A stretch of DNA of 64,000 bases from Enoplolaimus lenunculus (taxonomy: Eukaryota > Nematoda > Enoplea > Enoplida > Thoracostomopsidae). Made by a program: the position numbers and the translations under genes. The first letter of the stretch is position 1; every line of letters starts with the position of its first letter. Shown in pieces: positions 12,878-25,400 of this stretch. The notes below the pieces were generated by a model. It searched no databases. It worked only from the letters and a program-made list of their open reading frames with translations, and was not told where the DNA came from. The DNA lies in the NCBI GenBank assembly GCA_030248215.1, contig JASANG010001745.1, positions 62,001 through 126,000 of the forward strand, read 5' to 3'.

Positions 12878-13154
12878 AGGGTTGCGCTATACTTTTATTG
12901 TCGTGCGGTGCCGTCCGTCACCCGTACGGAGTCGTCGGCGTCGTACGGGTGACAGACGGTGACGGACGGCGCCGTTCGTGTGACGGACGGTGACGGACGG
13001 CGGCGCCGTTCGTGTGACGGACGGTGACGGACGGCGCCGTTCGTGTGACGGACGGCGACGGACAACGCCGTTCGTGTGACGGACGGCGACGGACAACGCC
13101 GTACTGGTTACGAACGGTGCCGGTCGGCGCCGGACGCCAAGTATACCACCATCC
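12878..13154. mobile_element. GC-rich inverted-repeat element (GACGG family), fullest copy
   Basis: Ends CAGGGTTGCGCTATACTT and AAGTATACCACCATCCT are inverted repeats. The interior is repeated GTGACGGACGG and GGCGCCGTTCGT words, far richer in G+C than its surroundings. The Arg-rich open frame across it is a frame of the repeat. Confidence 0.75.
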
Positions 13155-13902
13155 TTATTCGTTAACATTTGCTACACGCGTTTGAGAATACAAGCTTATA
13201 TTTATAGCTGACCTGAAAATTGCTGAATAAATGTATGCTAAAGTTTTACAAGCTTGGGCCAGACGTGCGGTTAAGAAGATACTGCGGTCACCAAAATAAG
13301 ATAAAAAAAACTATTTGAAGGCCAAATTCAGTCAAAAACAACATTCGTGACTCGAACGGGAAAATTGCACTGTTATCTTCGAGTTGACATTTGTTTTGTT
13401 TTCACTTGTTATCTGACTGGGGTACTATTCGTGGTTCATAAACATTAATATGTTGTTGACAGCGGATTGAAGCTCAAAATGCAAACAAGGGCGAATCCTA
13501 TGCTTGGGCGTAGCGAAGATTTTTGTTTGGGGGTCACATAAACACTAACGGATCTAGAAGCGACGGGGGGCGTAGGCCCCTTGCTCAGAAATTTTTTTGT
13601 CATGAAATGGTAAAGTGTCTTCCTTACAAGTTTTACCCATCAGAATAGTTTCGTGTGGCAAAATGATAAGGTTTCTACTTTACAATTTTCCCTTCAAAAT
13701 TTTTTTTGTAAAAAAACGATAAAGTCACCCTATTTTACAAGTTTTCCATTTAAAAAATTTTTCGGTGACAAATTGATTAGGTGTCTACTTACAATTTTCT
13801 CTGAATCGAAATATATAGCATACATTGTAAAATGTTATAATTGCACGTTGCCAAAAGCGTCTGGTGAGCGGCGTGTATGCCAAGTCGTCGCCAGTCAGCT
13901 TA

Positions 13903-14083
13903 AACTGTAAATTCCAATGAGTTGATTAATCAATTCAGCTATCGTGTTGGTTATTTCTGAATTAATATCAGTAAACATTAACCCACTCTGAGTTCAGTTG
14001 ATTCTCACTCTGAGTTGAGTTTAACTCAGACTGAGTGACTCAACTCATTCTGACATAAAATCAACTCACTGAAATTTACAGTG
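13903..14083. mobile_element. CACTGTAAATT TA-MITE, internally deleted
   Basis: TA on both sides, AACTGTAAATTCC at the left and AAATTTACAGTG at the right. About 70 bases of the family interior are missing. Confidence 0.8.
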
Positions 14084-14399
14084 TAGACAACGTGCAATAT
14101 GGACCCGAGGCATCGACACATGCCCTTGGAACCATTTTAGCACTCTTTGATGTTATCCGGTACGTTAACATACTCGGACAGGCTAAAATCATAAGCTGTC
14201 CGGATAACTGAAGATGCCCTGTATATCAAACGTAAGCGATGACTAAATTGACCAATTATTTTTTGAACAAATTCAAATTTTTAAAAATTTCCATTTGTCA
14301 AAGTTTCAAAATGTTTTTATTTGGATGAAGACCTTTACCCTTCGATCAAGCTCTTATAGAACAAAGTTTGTCGAAAGTAACAAACTTTTGCTGCAGTCA

Positions 14400-15270
14400 G
14401 TATAAACAAGAGTGGATAATCGCTATTTAACAAGAGTATGCAACTGGGCAAATTCTGTGTAAAAAAGAATGTACTCGACACGCGTTGCATTTTTGGCCTA
14501 TCCCGTTTTATTTAGACTTGGTTACAAACGGTGCGAACCATGGCACTTTATGTATGCTGCATCAAACATGCTTAATTTATAGTTTAATTTAGAGGCATTC
14601 ATGTGACAACGACCCCCACTCTAAACAAAGGTGGTTTTCGGCCAAAAACGGACCGCCGACTGGTACATTTTGTACCAGGCAAAACTCCAACAGTTGCGCA
14701 CTCTTGTATTTTATGCGCTCTTGCTATAAGCAATGTAGGCGGCTGTTCCACTCTCAATTATATTTCAAACTTAAAACTAAAACAAAACTAAATCCACATC
14801 CTAAACAACACCTTAAGGGAGTCTCCGGCTCCGCCTAGTCTATCTTAGAACTTAAGTTAGGCTCAGGCGTTGCTAATTGGCGCAAAATTTATGATCAAGC
14901 ATGGCGGCTGCGTCAGCAAGGTATCAGTACTCAGGGGCCCTGCGTGGCCATTAATTAAATATTAGTGATGCTTTACAACAGTGTGCAACTGGATACATTC
15001 TGTGTACAAAAGAGTTTGACCCGCGCGCGGTGCACTTTTGTCGTACCCCCTTTGTTTAAAGGGACTATTTTCAAACCTTTCTTTCAGACTAACAACTCTG
15101 TCCTACCCTTACATAAGAGAGGTACATCACTCTTTAATATCTTCAAGCTACAAGCGGTGGTTTATACCCACCCCAAAATAAGTGGTGTCAGCCAAAAACG
15201 CAACGCCCGGTGGTACATTTTGTACCATATGCAAAACCTTAAGCACCAGTTGTAAAAGCTTCTTTCATTC
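14400..15270. mobile_element. Cluster of AAGAGTATGCAACTGG inverted-repeat elements
   Basis: At least two adjoining copies. Each has ACAAGAGTATGCAACTGGG-like words at one end, CAACAGTTGCGCACTCTTGT-like words at the other, and conserved AAAAGAATGCACCCGGCAC and GGTACATTTTGTACCA (itself a palindrome) inside. Further pieces lie at 12660..12863, 15274..15560, 24650..24730, 25080..25150 and 59257..59525. Confidence 0.65.
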
Positions 15271-15565
15271 TTGGTATAAGCGAGAGTGGATGATGCATAC
15301 TTGAACAAAAGCAAGCAACTGGGTACATGCTGTGTAGAAAAGAATGCACCCGGCACCCGTTGTTTTTTGGTGTACCCCCTTGTATTTAGAGGTGGGTACA
15401 ACCGTTGCCATCAAACATGCTCCCCTTGTCGTTTACTTTAGGGGTATTCATGTCATAGCGACACCCCTCAGAACAAAATGAGGTCAGCCAAAAACGCAAC
15501 TCCCGGTGGTACATATTGTACCATGCCTGACGCCAACAGTTGCACACTCTTGTCATTATCCACTC

Positions 15566-15759
15566 GGCCAATGTTACTTCAAGGGACGTAACCGTAGATT
15601 AAGCATATTCCTAAGCCTAAGCCTAAGCATAAGCCTAAGCGTTGCAAAAGTGAGTTCCTGAGCCTAGCCTAAGCCTAAGCAAAAATGCCATCTAGAATGT
15701 AAACCTACTCGTTTATACACGCACCAGAAACCTGGACGCCCCTTAAAGTAACATGGGCC
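15566..15759 (-). mobile_element. GGCC-ATGTTAC MITE with 8-bp target duplication
   Basis: ATCCACTC stands immediately before and after the element. The plus strand shows GGCCAATGTTACTTC, CCTAAGCCTAAGC tracts, then CTTAAAGTAACATGGGCC. Confidence 0.9.
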
Positions 15760-16063
15760 ATCCACTCTTGATATAAGTGTGTTAAAGTATTCTACTTTAG
15801 AATTTAAAACGATTTAGTAACGTTACACATTAATTATTAATATCCTATCAGCTAATGTTACACACACACTTTTAGGCAACATTTATGGTATAATTGTCCT
15901 TATACAATAGACTGGCCCAGAAATTCGCAATACCTTAGAATATATATAACCATTGTTATCCTATGGACGAGTTCAATGCCTATCGGTGGTATTTTGAACA
16001 GTCATAGTTTATCGACCATTACCAGGAATGGACTGGAGATATAGGATATCGGGCATATCCACG

Positions 16064-16316
16064 CACTGTAAATTTCAGTGAGTTGATTTTAACTCAGAAT
16101 GAGTTGAATCACTCAGTGTGAGTTAGGATTGTCAGAACTCAGAATTTTGAGTTGATCCTTTTCATTCTGAGTTAATTAATCAACTCACCCGGAATAAACT
16201 CAACTCAGAATGAGAATCAACTCAACTCAGAGTGAGTCAATGTTTACTGATATTAATTCAGAAATAAATCAACTCGCCAGCTGAATTGATTAATCAACTC
16301 ATTGGAATTTACAGTG
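16064..16316. mobile_element. CACTGTAAATT TA-MITE
   Basis: Full copy, CACTGTAAATTTCAGTGAG to GGAATTTACAGTG. The flanking TA is no longer evident. Confidence 0.88.
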
Positions 16317-16458
16317 CGGTAAACCAGCAGCGTAGCAATTGGGACTATTTAGAAATAATGAAAATGTTGGTTTAGGTAATTATTATTTAAAATAATCAGT
16401 GCCCAGCAGCCGGGTTATATCAAAATGCCAGGACCGATTTGAAGTGTCGTTGAAGACA

Positions 16459-16689
16459 CACTGTAAATTCCAGTGAGTTGATTTTAACTCAGAATGAGTT
16501 CAATCCACTCGGTGGTCTGAGCTCTGAATTAGGTGTTTCAGAACTCAGAAATCTGAACTGTATGAACTCATTCTGAGTTAATTAGTCAACTACGTCTGAA
16601 TTATATCAGCTCACAGTGAGTTAATATTTAACTCAGATATAACTAATTCTCTCTATGAGTTGATTAATTAACTCACTGGAATTTATAGA
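16459..16689. mobile_element. CACTGTAAATT TA-MITE, older subtype
   Basis: Left end intact, right end worn (GGAATTTATAGAG). The interior shares AACTAATTCTCTCT with the copies at 19301 and 54600, so these three form a subgroup. Confidence 0.75.
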
Positions 16690-16934
16690 GCATGTTGGTA
16701 AGCATTACGAATATAAGTCGAAATTTTTATTTCAAATTGCATTCTCAGTATATTCTTTGCTAAAACCTTTCCTGCAATAAGCGAGAACAGCTACTAACTT
16801 AACTTTTATACCCAATTTGTTAGCATAATTTAATAATTTTAAGCTTAAAAATATTTTTCAATCTAAATTTTAACTTAAAGCCTATTTTTATCATTTGTGT
16901 AAAAACTGGATTGTTGAACATTACTCTGGCAAAC

Positions 16935-17023
16935 CTCTATTTCTGACCCTTTCAGCCCAACGACAGAAGTGTCCTTTGATGCTCCTACGCCTGCCGTTGC
17001 GACCGTATTCCCATGACGGCGTA
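16935..17023 (-). CDS. Candidate third exon of the cysteine-rich gene
   Basis: Read on the minus strand, TTTCTACTGTAG precedes an 89-base open segment followed by the donor GTTTGC. Every GT that could end exon 2 (three of them) is in the phase this segment needs, and the frame stays open with one cysteine (GHFC). The repeat array 17041..17470 ends just upstream of this acceptor. I did not find a following exon. The rival reading is that the gene ends at the stop at 17453. Confidence 0.3.
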
Positions 17024-17040
17024 CTACAGTAGAAAAATTA

Positions 17041-17470
17041 CTAAATAATTTTAAAATTTAAATGTTTTGATTATTAATTTTAAAATTTAAATGTTTCGAT
17101 TATTAATATTAAAATTTAAATGATTCGATTATTAATTTTAAAATTTAAATGTTTCGATTATTAATTTTAAAATTTAATATTTTGATTATTACTTTTAAAA
17201 TTTATTGATTATTAATTGCTTTGATGGTTAATTTTAAAATTTAAATGTTTTGATTGTTAATTTTAAAATTTAAATGTTTTGATTATTAATTTTAAAATTT
17301 AAATGTTTTTATTATTAATTTTAAAATTTAAATGTTTCGATTATTAATTTTAAAATTTAAATGTTTCGATTATTAATTTTAAAATTTAATATTTTGATTA
17401 TTACTTTTAAAATTTTTTGATTATTAAATGCTTTGATTGTTAATTTTAAAATTTAAATGGTTTGATTATT
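17041..17470. repeat. ~29-bp tandem array
   Basis: About fifteen imperfect copies of a unit containing TTTTAAAATTTAAATGTTT and GATTATTAA. It runs into the 3' end of the second exon of the cysteine-rich gene on one side, and to within about 20 bases of the candidate third exon's acceptor on the other. Confidence 0.93.
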
Positions 17471-19218
17471 AATTTTCAATGTTGAACACGTCATTCGTAA
17501 ATACGAATACGTTCGCCCAGCGTTCGATGACGCAAACGCAATCAGTTGTTCGCCATTTGGACAGTGGCCAAGACACTTATTGTAACCGTCAAATGATTTG
17601 CAAAGCTTATGAATTGAACCAGATTTCAATCCGGTTGCTGTAACGTTCCTGGCACAGTCATCAATGCACCGTTGTATGGTTTCACCTAAAAAATTAAAAA
17701 CCTGAAAACAAAGCTTCGGAGTCCATTCAATTCATTCGAATTTTACCATCACAATTTTGGTCACAGTGTAATGAATCGTCCACAATAAAAAATTTCATTT
17801 TACCAACGAAAACATTATAAGGTAAAAATTAACACGTGTCAATTTTCAAAATTGTTCTGCGTTAACCCTACCATAACGCAACAATTGCATTAACCGTACC
17901 CGAACGCGTATTACAAGATATTCTGTAGGATTACCATATGATAATTTTGAAAATTGACAAGTGTTAACCCTACCGTAAACTGGTTTCGGTGTGCAAAATG
18001 AAATTTTTTACTGTGAACGATGTATTGCTTTTAGAAGCGTCTCGTCTTGGCGTTAATCTCCAACAGAGCAAGCTTCAGCTTTAGACTATTTTTGAGGTAC
18101 TTGTGATTTTTTTGCCCTACCACTAATTTTAATTTGAAAAATGAAAACTCACCCCCCACGTATTGTAGGTTGATGTACGAACACTTTTTACTTTCCAATC
18201 ATAGGGGTTGCCCTCCTCATAACCCCGTAGTTTCAAAAGACTATAAGCAGGATGGGGGGTGGCACCCACCAAGAGCCTGTACAAACGATTCTCACATCAG
18301 AGAGAAATATAGATATTTAAGCTGTTCAAAGAGTAGCTTAGTCTGGGGGTCAGGGCAACAACTCCTCATTCTGCTTAGGGTCAACTGAAATTGTACTTGG
18401 TTCAGGGGAAGAGGGCGTAAGCCCTCGTGACCGGACGGCAAAAAGTTCCTATTTCACACAACTGTTCAAATCTTAGGGTGACTTTTAAACGATAACTGCA
18501 CAAGTACACTGTTAATTGCAATGAGTTAATTAATCAACTCAGACGGAAAGTTAGTTATTTTTGAGTTAACAACAGTAAACTTTAGCTCACTCTGAGTTGA
18601 GTAGATTCTCAGCGTAAGTTGAGTTGACTCCGTGAGAGTTGATTATTTAACTCAGAATGAATTGAATCAACTCAAAATTCTGAGTTCTGTTAGTCCTTAA
18701 ATTCAGACTGTGTTATTTAACTCATTCTGAGTTTAAATTAACTCACTGAAATTTACAGTGTACTTTTTTGCACAAGTTTAAGCTTAATGTTGCTGATGCT
18801 CAAAATCTGGCGTAGTCTGTTGCTACAACCCTAAACGTACCATTGGTCCTAAATTTTCAAATCCTGCGACAACAATTTTACATACCCAGAACCTGAGAGA
18901 TTGGCCACATTTGCTTGAGCAGCGAACAAACCTAAGATCGCACTGTTTATGTTCTATTAAATTCAAATTTAAATTATAGCAAATTTAAAAGAAACAAAAC
19001 CACATACTTTCATTCGATCCATCATATTCTTTGAGTTTATGAACCATCCTTGACATGCGTTTGCCTAAAACTGTCATTTTTACACGTGGCATAGCACCGA
19101 CTGTAAGGGTATTACCTAAATAATTGGCTGTGATTAGGTTGAAAATGATGATTAAGCACGTTATAGATAGTAAGTAACGTTGCCGGCAAGTAATCTGAGC
19201 ATTAGAAATACAAAACAT
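17453..19218 (-). CDS. Small secreted cysteine-rich protein (CPG4-like)
   Basis: Two exons on the minus strand: 19218..19008 (from ATG) and 17685..17453. The junction GAA-A|GTATGT ... TTTTTTAG|GT-GAA keeps the frame and creates a serine. The first exon encodes a hydrophobic segment (LLSITCLIIIFNLITA, about residues 16-31), read as a signal peptide or anchor. The second carries the cysteines: CIDDC, then KLCKSF, NKCLGHC and RMTC, six in all. The spacing (C-x3-C, C-x8-C-x3-C, C) and FDGYNKC resemble nematode chondroitin-proteoglycan-4 type domains. I infer this from pattern only. If the stop inside the repeat array is real the product is 147 residues; alternatively exon 2 ends at a GT near 17490-17510 and splices to 16935..17023. 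CATTTTTAG lies about 45 bases before the ATG, a possible trans-splice or 5'-UTR acceptor. Confidence 0.55.
18507..18760. mobile_element. CACTGTAAATT TA-MITE
   Basis: TA-CACTGTTAATTGCAATGAG to GAAATTTACAGTG-TA. It lies in the intron of the cysteine-rich gene. Confidence 0.9.
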
Positions 19219-19300
19219 AAGTGGTTAGAAAATTAAGTATTCATTTAGAAAATTAATAGTCTAAAAATGATCAGTTCGTTATTTTTAACCCTGTTCCGCA

Positions 19301-19539
19301 CACAGTAAATTTCAGTGAGTTAATTTGAACTCAGAGTTAATCCGCTCACGAGTTTGAACTCGGTCTTTTAGAACTCAGAATTTTGAATTGATTGAACTCA
19401 TTGTGAGTTAATTAATCAACTAATCTGAAATTTAATCAGCTCAGAGTGAGTTACTGTTTATTGTTATCAAACCAGAAATAACCAGAAATAACTAATTCTC
19501 TCTCTGAGATTATTAATCAGCTCATCGGAACTTACCGTG
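19301..19539. mobile_element. CACTGTAAATT TA-MITE, older subtype
   Basis: CACAGTAAATTTCAGTGAG at the left and GGAACTTACCGTG at the right. It lies just upstream of the cysteine-rich gene's start codon. Confidence 0.8.
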
Positions 19540-20287
19540 CATGAATATTTACTATTTCATCGAAAATCTAAATTTCAAGCTGGGATTCAAATCACCAGAC
19601 TCTTGACGGGGGTGTTCACAATCAGTACTCAGTTGTAGGAGCTTGATGCCCAAGACAGAGGGGGGCTTTCACGTATTGTGATCGTTTTATACTGCAAGTA
19701 CGTTTAATAATTGTTACCTGGTGTGTTTTGCCTATTTATACGACTTATGCAGTTTGCAATTAGTTGTCAATACTATGCTATACGAGGAAAGTGGTTATGG
19801 TGAGCAGTGGAAACTGGGGCGTCCCTACAGGAGCATTGTAATACCGCACCCACAAAATTACCTGGTGCCCCGCCAATTGACTCGGTCTAAAAATAAACAA
19901 TGTTGAATTGCATTTGTGGGGAGACTCAATATTATTGGGTGCCCCTCCACATATAATTTTCTGCGGACGCTGCTCAATTGAAAATATGATTTCCTTCGGG
20001 CATGTTGGCCCAGGTTTACCTGTGCTATTTTTAAAAACAGTTTCAAATACGCGATCCAATTCAAAAATTCAACACTAAAATACAGCGACGGGTGTACGTT
20101 AACAAAGTACACAAAGTTACAGTTTTGACTAAATTTGATACTAAATAAACAAGTTTTATACAGAAACAATATTTACCTTAAAGTTGAGCTTTTCATACAG
20201 TAGGTTTATTATTTCGGCGGCCTGGCTACCATATTTTCACGCGTTTTTCCCCATCGCATCTTCAGACCAATCGTTGAACTCTTTGAC

Positions 20288-20661
20288 CTGTGTAAAGATC
20301 AGGGGCGCAACGTTTTTCTGTGGGAGTGCAATTGTGTAAGGTTTAATCTTGAGACTAATTTTTGTTAGATTTAGGTATTAAACACTGTAAATTCCAGTGA
20401 GTTAATTTCAACTCAGACTGAGTTGGAATCAATTCTGGTCAGAGTGAGCATTAACTCAACACAGAGCGAGTTAAATTTATACTGTTATTAACTCAGAAAT
20501 AACGAATTTCCGTCTGAATTGATTAATTAACTCAGTGGAATTTACAGTGACGCTCATTTAACGGTTAGGCTTAGGCTTAGGTATAAGCTTATTTTTACGC
20601 TTAGGCTTAAGTTTAGTAATATGCTTATACTTCTGTTAATGCCCTGTTCTATACATTGGCC
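20288..20661. mobile_element. GGCC-TATAGAAC MITE interrupted by a CACTG MITE
   Basis: The host element runs from TGTGTAAAGATCAGGGGCG through GTTAGATTTAGG, is interrupted at 20383, resumes at GGTTAGGCTTAGGC and ends CCCTGTTCTATACATTGGCC. The order of insertion is therefore visible: the TTAGGC element was there first. Confidence 0.75.
20383..20549. mobile_element. CACTGTAAATT TA-MITE nested in a TTAGGC MITE
   Basis: CACTGTAAATTCCAGTGAG to GGAATTTACAGTG, internally shortened. It is inserted within 20288..20661. Confidence 0.88.
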
Positions 20662-21799
20662 AATTGTTTTCCGTATTACAGAAAAGAATTTTTGAAACGA
20701 GGTTTTCAGGTTATAATTTTTATTCGGTTATTGCCTTTGCAATCTGAATATATTCAAATAAAACGAGAGTAACAAACATAACAAAAATAAAATAAAACAA
20801 AAAATAACCATTAGAATATAAAAATACTAGAAAATCTAAATCAAACCGCTCTGTTTCTCTGTGGTTTCGATACCAGCAATCGTGCCGGTAAAACGTTTGG
20901 CCTTTTGGACCGAATTTAATTCGCTTGGACACATTTTAAGAAAAATTACAAAATTTTACAAAGTTACATTTAGAATTGATGCATTCAAAGTGAAATATTG
21001 CCAAAAACGACGACAAGGTGGTAAAACACAAAATATTCATTCATTTCAATGCATGTTTTTGAAAAAAAGCCTAAAGAATGACATAAACGAGAATTTTAAC
21101 CATTTTATCGTCAAGTTTTGCGAAAACACAACAGAAACAGTTTATTAACAAAAATGAAGTAATTGCAAAAATACAAATGTCGAAATAACAAATTTTTAAA
21201 AACAAAGTGTCCAATGTTAAAATGATTAGGTATAATTTGCCACAAAATCGTAGAAAATTCCAGTTCCTGAATCGTTGAGTGCAGGAACAGGAACAGGAAC
21301 AGGAATTGAGTTTTTGCATAATTCCGACCGGAACAGTAATTTTGGTTGAAAATTATTCATATTTCCGTATTAATGTTTTGGAAAAGATTAAAAACGGACT
21401 TAATATTGCACGTATTCGTCATACAGCTGTTATACAAGCTGCATTGTTTTTTTATTGATTAAGCTCTTTTGTAAATATGGTTAATATCTGGCATAATTTA
21501 GGTAATTTACGTAACTAAATGTATTACTTTATTGAATATATCGCCAAAACGACAACTGTTTATAACTGGCAGACACATAATTTATCTGCGTATGTTGCTA
21601 ATAGCATTATTTTTAGATTTTGCGATGTGTTAAGTTGTATCAGAACCTAAAATAAGGTCAAGAACCAGTCAGCAGAATTTTATTATTCCTTTTTTTGAAA
21701 ACCTAATTTTCTGGTTCACTAACCGCACATTAAATGTTTTAGAATTTAGTGCACTTAAGGATTAATGTTAGACTAAAATATTTCTAATTAAAGCTTCGA

Positions 21800-22165
21800 T
21801 CTTCATTGTGTGGGATACTGAAGCCAAAAATGCGTCAGTGTCCAGGATATTGAAGCATTTTTGGCTTCAACGTCCGGGATACTGAAGCCTTTTTGGCTTC
21901 AGTGTGCAGGATGCTGAAGCCAAAAAGCTTCAATGTGCAGGATACTGAAGCCAAAAATGCTTCAATGTCCTGGACACCTAAGCTTTTTGGTTTCAGTATC
22001 CTGCATACTGAAGCATTTTTGGCTTCGGTATCGTGGACGTTGAAGCCAAAAAGCTTCAGTGTGAAGAATGCTGAAGCCAGAAATGCTTCAACGTCCAGGA
22101 CACTGAAGATTTTTGGATTCAACGTTCAGGATACTGAAGCTTTTTTGTCTTCAGTGTCCATGACA
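21800..22165. repeat. Array of small hairpins (TGAAGC/GCTTCA)
   Basis: Roughly a dozen units alternate GAAGCCAAAAAGCTTC or GAAGCCAAAAATGCTTC with their inverted forms, separated by short linkers such as GGATACT, AATGTCC and GTGTGCAGG. Each unit folds on itself (GAAGC ... GCTTC) and units also pair with one another. Two lone units occur at 39628..39685. No long coding frame is credible here. Confidence 0.85.
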
Positions 22166-22416
22166 CTACGCCCTCAAAAGACACCGGGTGTACGCATGTT
22201 ATCGCAGAAGTTGCATAGGTTTTAAGCTTAGCTAAAGGTTTGGTCAAATGTTTAGGCAAAAGGTTTAGGCAAAGGTAAATATGTTTGTAAGCGTTAGTTT
22301 AAGCGTAATATGGATGGGAAAATTGCAAAAAATTCAAAAGTTTTAATATTGGAACGAAACCGGTTACTATTTGCTAAGTAAATTTGTGCAATCAAGTTTT
22401 CAGACTATAAACATAT

Positions 22417-25400
22417 ATGTCAATCATTTTGCGATGTTTATTGCTATTTGCAACGCTAATTGCAACTGCAGTTTCAGACTGCAATCCGCCGGATCGCAAC
22501 TTGCACGTAGAAAATTGCAGTTGGCCAGTAGCTGTATATTTTAGGTTTATTAACTCTGTTTAGGTTTGATTTTACTATTTCAGTTGATCAACCTGATTTT
22601 AAATTCGGCAACATGTCGTTTGATCCGTATCCTATTTCGCCAACTAAAATGGTTGTCAATGTCACATCAACTGTGACACAGCAGCATGATACATTTAAGG
22701 TTTGAAAGTCCTATTGACACGTGCAAGTTTTGCATGCATACGTAGAATGTAAAACGTGCATGTGTGAACAGGGTTGTTCAATACACGGCAAAAAATGGTG
22801 AGTCAAATTGACTCTCTCTGAAATAGGCTTTTTTAGACTACACAAACTGAATCAAAATTCGACTCCGCCAGAGTAAAAATCGACTCAGTGACTCGCTCAG
22901 TTAGGCGAATATTACTCTGGCAGATACGAATTGTGACTCAGTTTGCGTAGTCCGAAAAAGCCTATTTCGAAGAGAGTCAATTTGACTCACCATTTTTTGC
23001 AGTGTAGTTGGTAATTCATACATTAACTGTAGAGAAGTTAAAAAAGCTTTTTTAAAAAATACAGTGTATACAATGGGTTAAAATCGTTTCACCGCCAAAG
23101 TAATGTGGGAATTTAGTATCTAAGAGTTTATACGCCCTAAAGCCGAATCCACACGTGCACGTTTTTGCAGCATAAACTCAAAACTGCAACTTGCACGAAA
23201 TACTTGCAGCTGCAAGTACCTGTACAAAAACACCACTTTCATTTGGAATCTTGACATGAAGTTATACGAATAATTTGCAGACTACTGCAATATAATATGA
23301 AGCAGAGCTGTAACTTATCAGTTCGTCCAATGATGATGAATTAATTGCTCGTGCATGGCTATCCAAACGTATGAATTAAGTCTTGACGTGCATTCATCAT
23401 AAATAATTTGCAGCTGCAAGTTTTCCGAATGAAATTTCCAACACAGCCTGCAGTTGCAAGTTTCAGCTACAAGAAACATTCAAGCATAAAGAGATTTACC
23501 ACTTCATAACTTTAAAACGTTCTCATACCGATATACTTTCCATTTAGTGCTTAGAAATGTAAAACTATCCCGTCACTATCGCCGTAGAATGCGAAATGTC
23601 AAAATAGTTTGATATTTGAACTACTCAAGTTTTTGAATAAACTCAAAAAGTTTGAATAAATTCAAGAAGCGCACAACGACACAGTCTTCGATTGAAAAAT
23701 CATAATGAAGGTGCAAGGATTTCAAGCGACTTGCAACTGCGTTCATATGTGCGAATTAAATTTAATAGCATGAATTTCGGTGAATAATTTGCAGCTGCAA
23801 GAACTTCAACGTTGCTTTGTGAGTATACTTTTGCTTGCAAGTTGCGCGCGCCAGTTTTAGCTGCAAAACTTACACGTGTGAACAGGGCTTTATAAACTTA
23901 TATATATTACATAAATGTTATGTATGTATATATTTGCCATGAGACGTCTCTTGCTTAATTTTTTCCAGAAACTTTTCATTAGAAGTTCACTTAGAATTTT
24001 TCGTTAAACGGCTGTAAAATAGGTTTTTAGCATTTTCCCACCACGTTTTAAGGAACCCGCTTCATACCCGAGCCACCATCAGTCAAGCCCTATTCACCCG
24101 TGCAAGTTTTTGCTGCGAGAACTTGCAGCTGCAACTATTAAACTTGCAAATGTTTTCCAAAATCCCGTTCAAAAAACTTCCTGCTGCACATATTTATTAA
24201 AAATCATAGATAGGAATTTAGTACATATGTGTGAATAACCATGCAAGTTTACTGATTTTATTACAGTCGCTTTCTCATTGGCTGATGAAAAAGTGTAAGT
24301 TTTGCGTGCAATTTGCAGCTGTAACTTGTTGCAGCAAAAATTTGCGCGTGTGAATAGGCCTTCATGCACTCTATAGAATATATTAAAATTTATTTATATA
24401 ATTGTAATTCTAAGTTAAGCAGTACCATATAGATCCCTTCACGAAAATTTTGCTACGGATGCGGTGGGGCTCGAACCCAATATTACTTAGTTAAAATTTA
24501 AATATACTGTTCTATTGTAGATTGTGCCTTCAATGGAAGTTTACAACAACATTCTGTTCAAATGTGACTGGCACAAATTTCCGATACCAGCGTAAGTGTA
24601 AAGTATTATATATTTTTTCAACCTAAAAAGTTTATCAGATTTAGCCATATCAACAGTGGATAATCAATTACACAAGAGTGTATAACTGGATAAATTTGGT
24701 TTTGTACAAAAGAATGCACCAAGCGCACGTTGTTGGCGTAGCCCCTTCAAACGGGATCAAGGTTACCGAATCTATCAATTTCAGATATTGAAACAGTTCA
24801 ATATTGTAAAGTTGCCATTACACTTTAATAAGCCATACGTAGTTTAAGCTTCAAGCGTTAATTTTCCATGTGTAGAACAGGGCCGGAACAGTGGTATATG
24901 CATATTTCTAAGCCTAAACCTAAGCCTAAGCCTATGCCTAAGCGTAAGGATGAGCCTATTCCTAAGCCTAAGCATAAGCCTAAGCCGAAGCAAAACAATT
25001 AGCCTAAAGCTTAAACTAACTCTTTTACAGATTCGCCGGAAAACGATCCGGCCTGGTTCTATACATGGACCGCGTTAATTATCCTCCACCTAAACAAGGA
25101 GGTCAGCTAATAACTCAACGCCCGATGGTACATTTTGTACTGCACAATTTTTGTCTAAATTGCCCACGTTTGTGTTAATATATTTTGTTCACAAAATAAC
25201 TTTCGCAATAATTTGAGAAGGTTTCAAAAATAAAAGAAAAAACCCAAAACATTTAAGAAATAGCAAAAATGACTAAAATTTGCTAATTTTTTCTGGTTAA
25301 AATTTCAGTCTTAAATTCGACGGCTGTTCAACGTTCGTTACCAAAACATTTAAGAAATAGCAAAAATGACTAAAATTTGCTAATTTTTTCTGGTTAAAAT

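Noticed and set aside
12887-13168. Arg/Thr/Val-rich frame over the GACGG repeats
   Set aside because: A reading frame of the GC-rich repeat itself; other frames of the same repeat are also open.
21835-22225. Repetitive frames over the TGAAGC hairpin array on both strands
   Set aside because: Symmetrical hairpin repeats open frames on both strands alike; there is no start, splice or family support.
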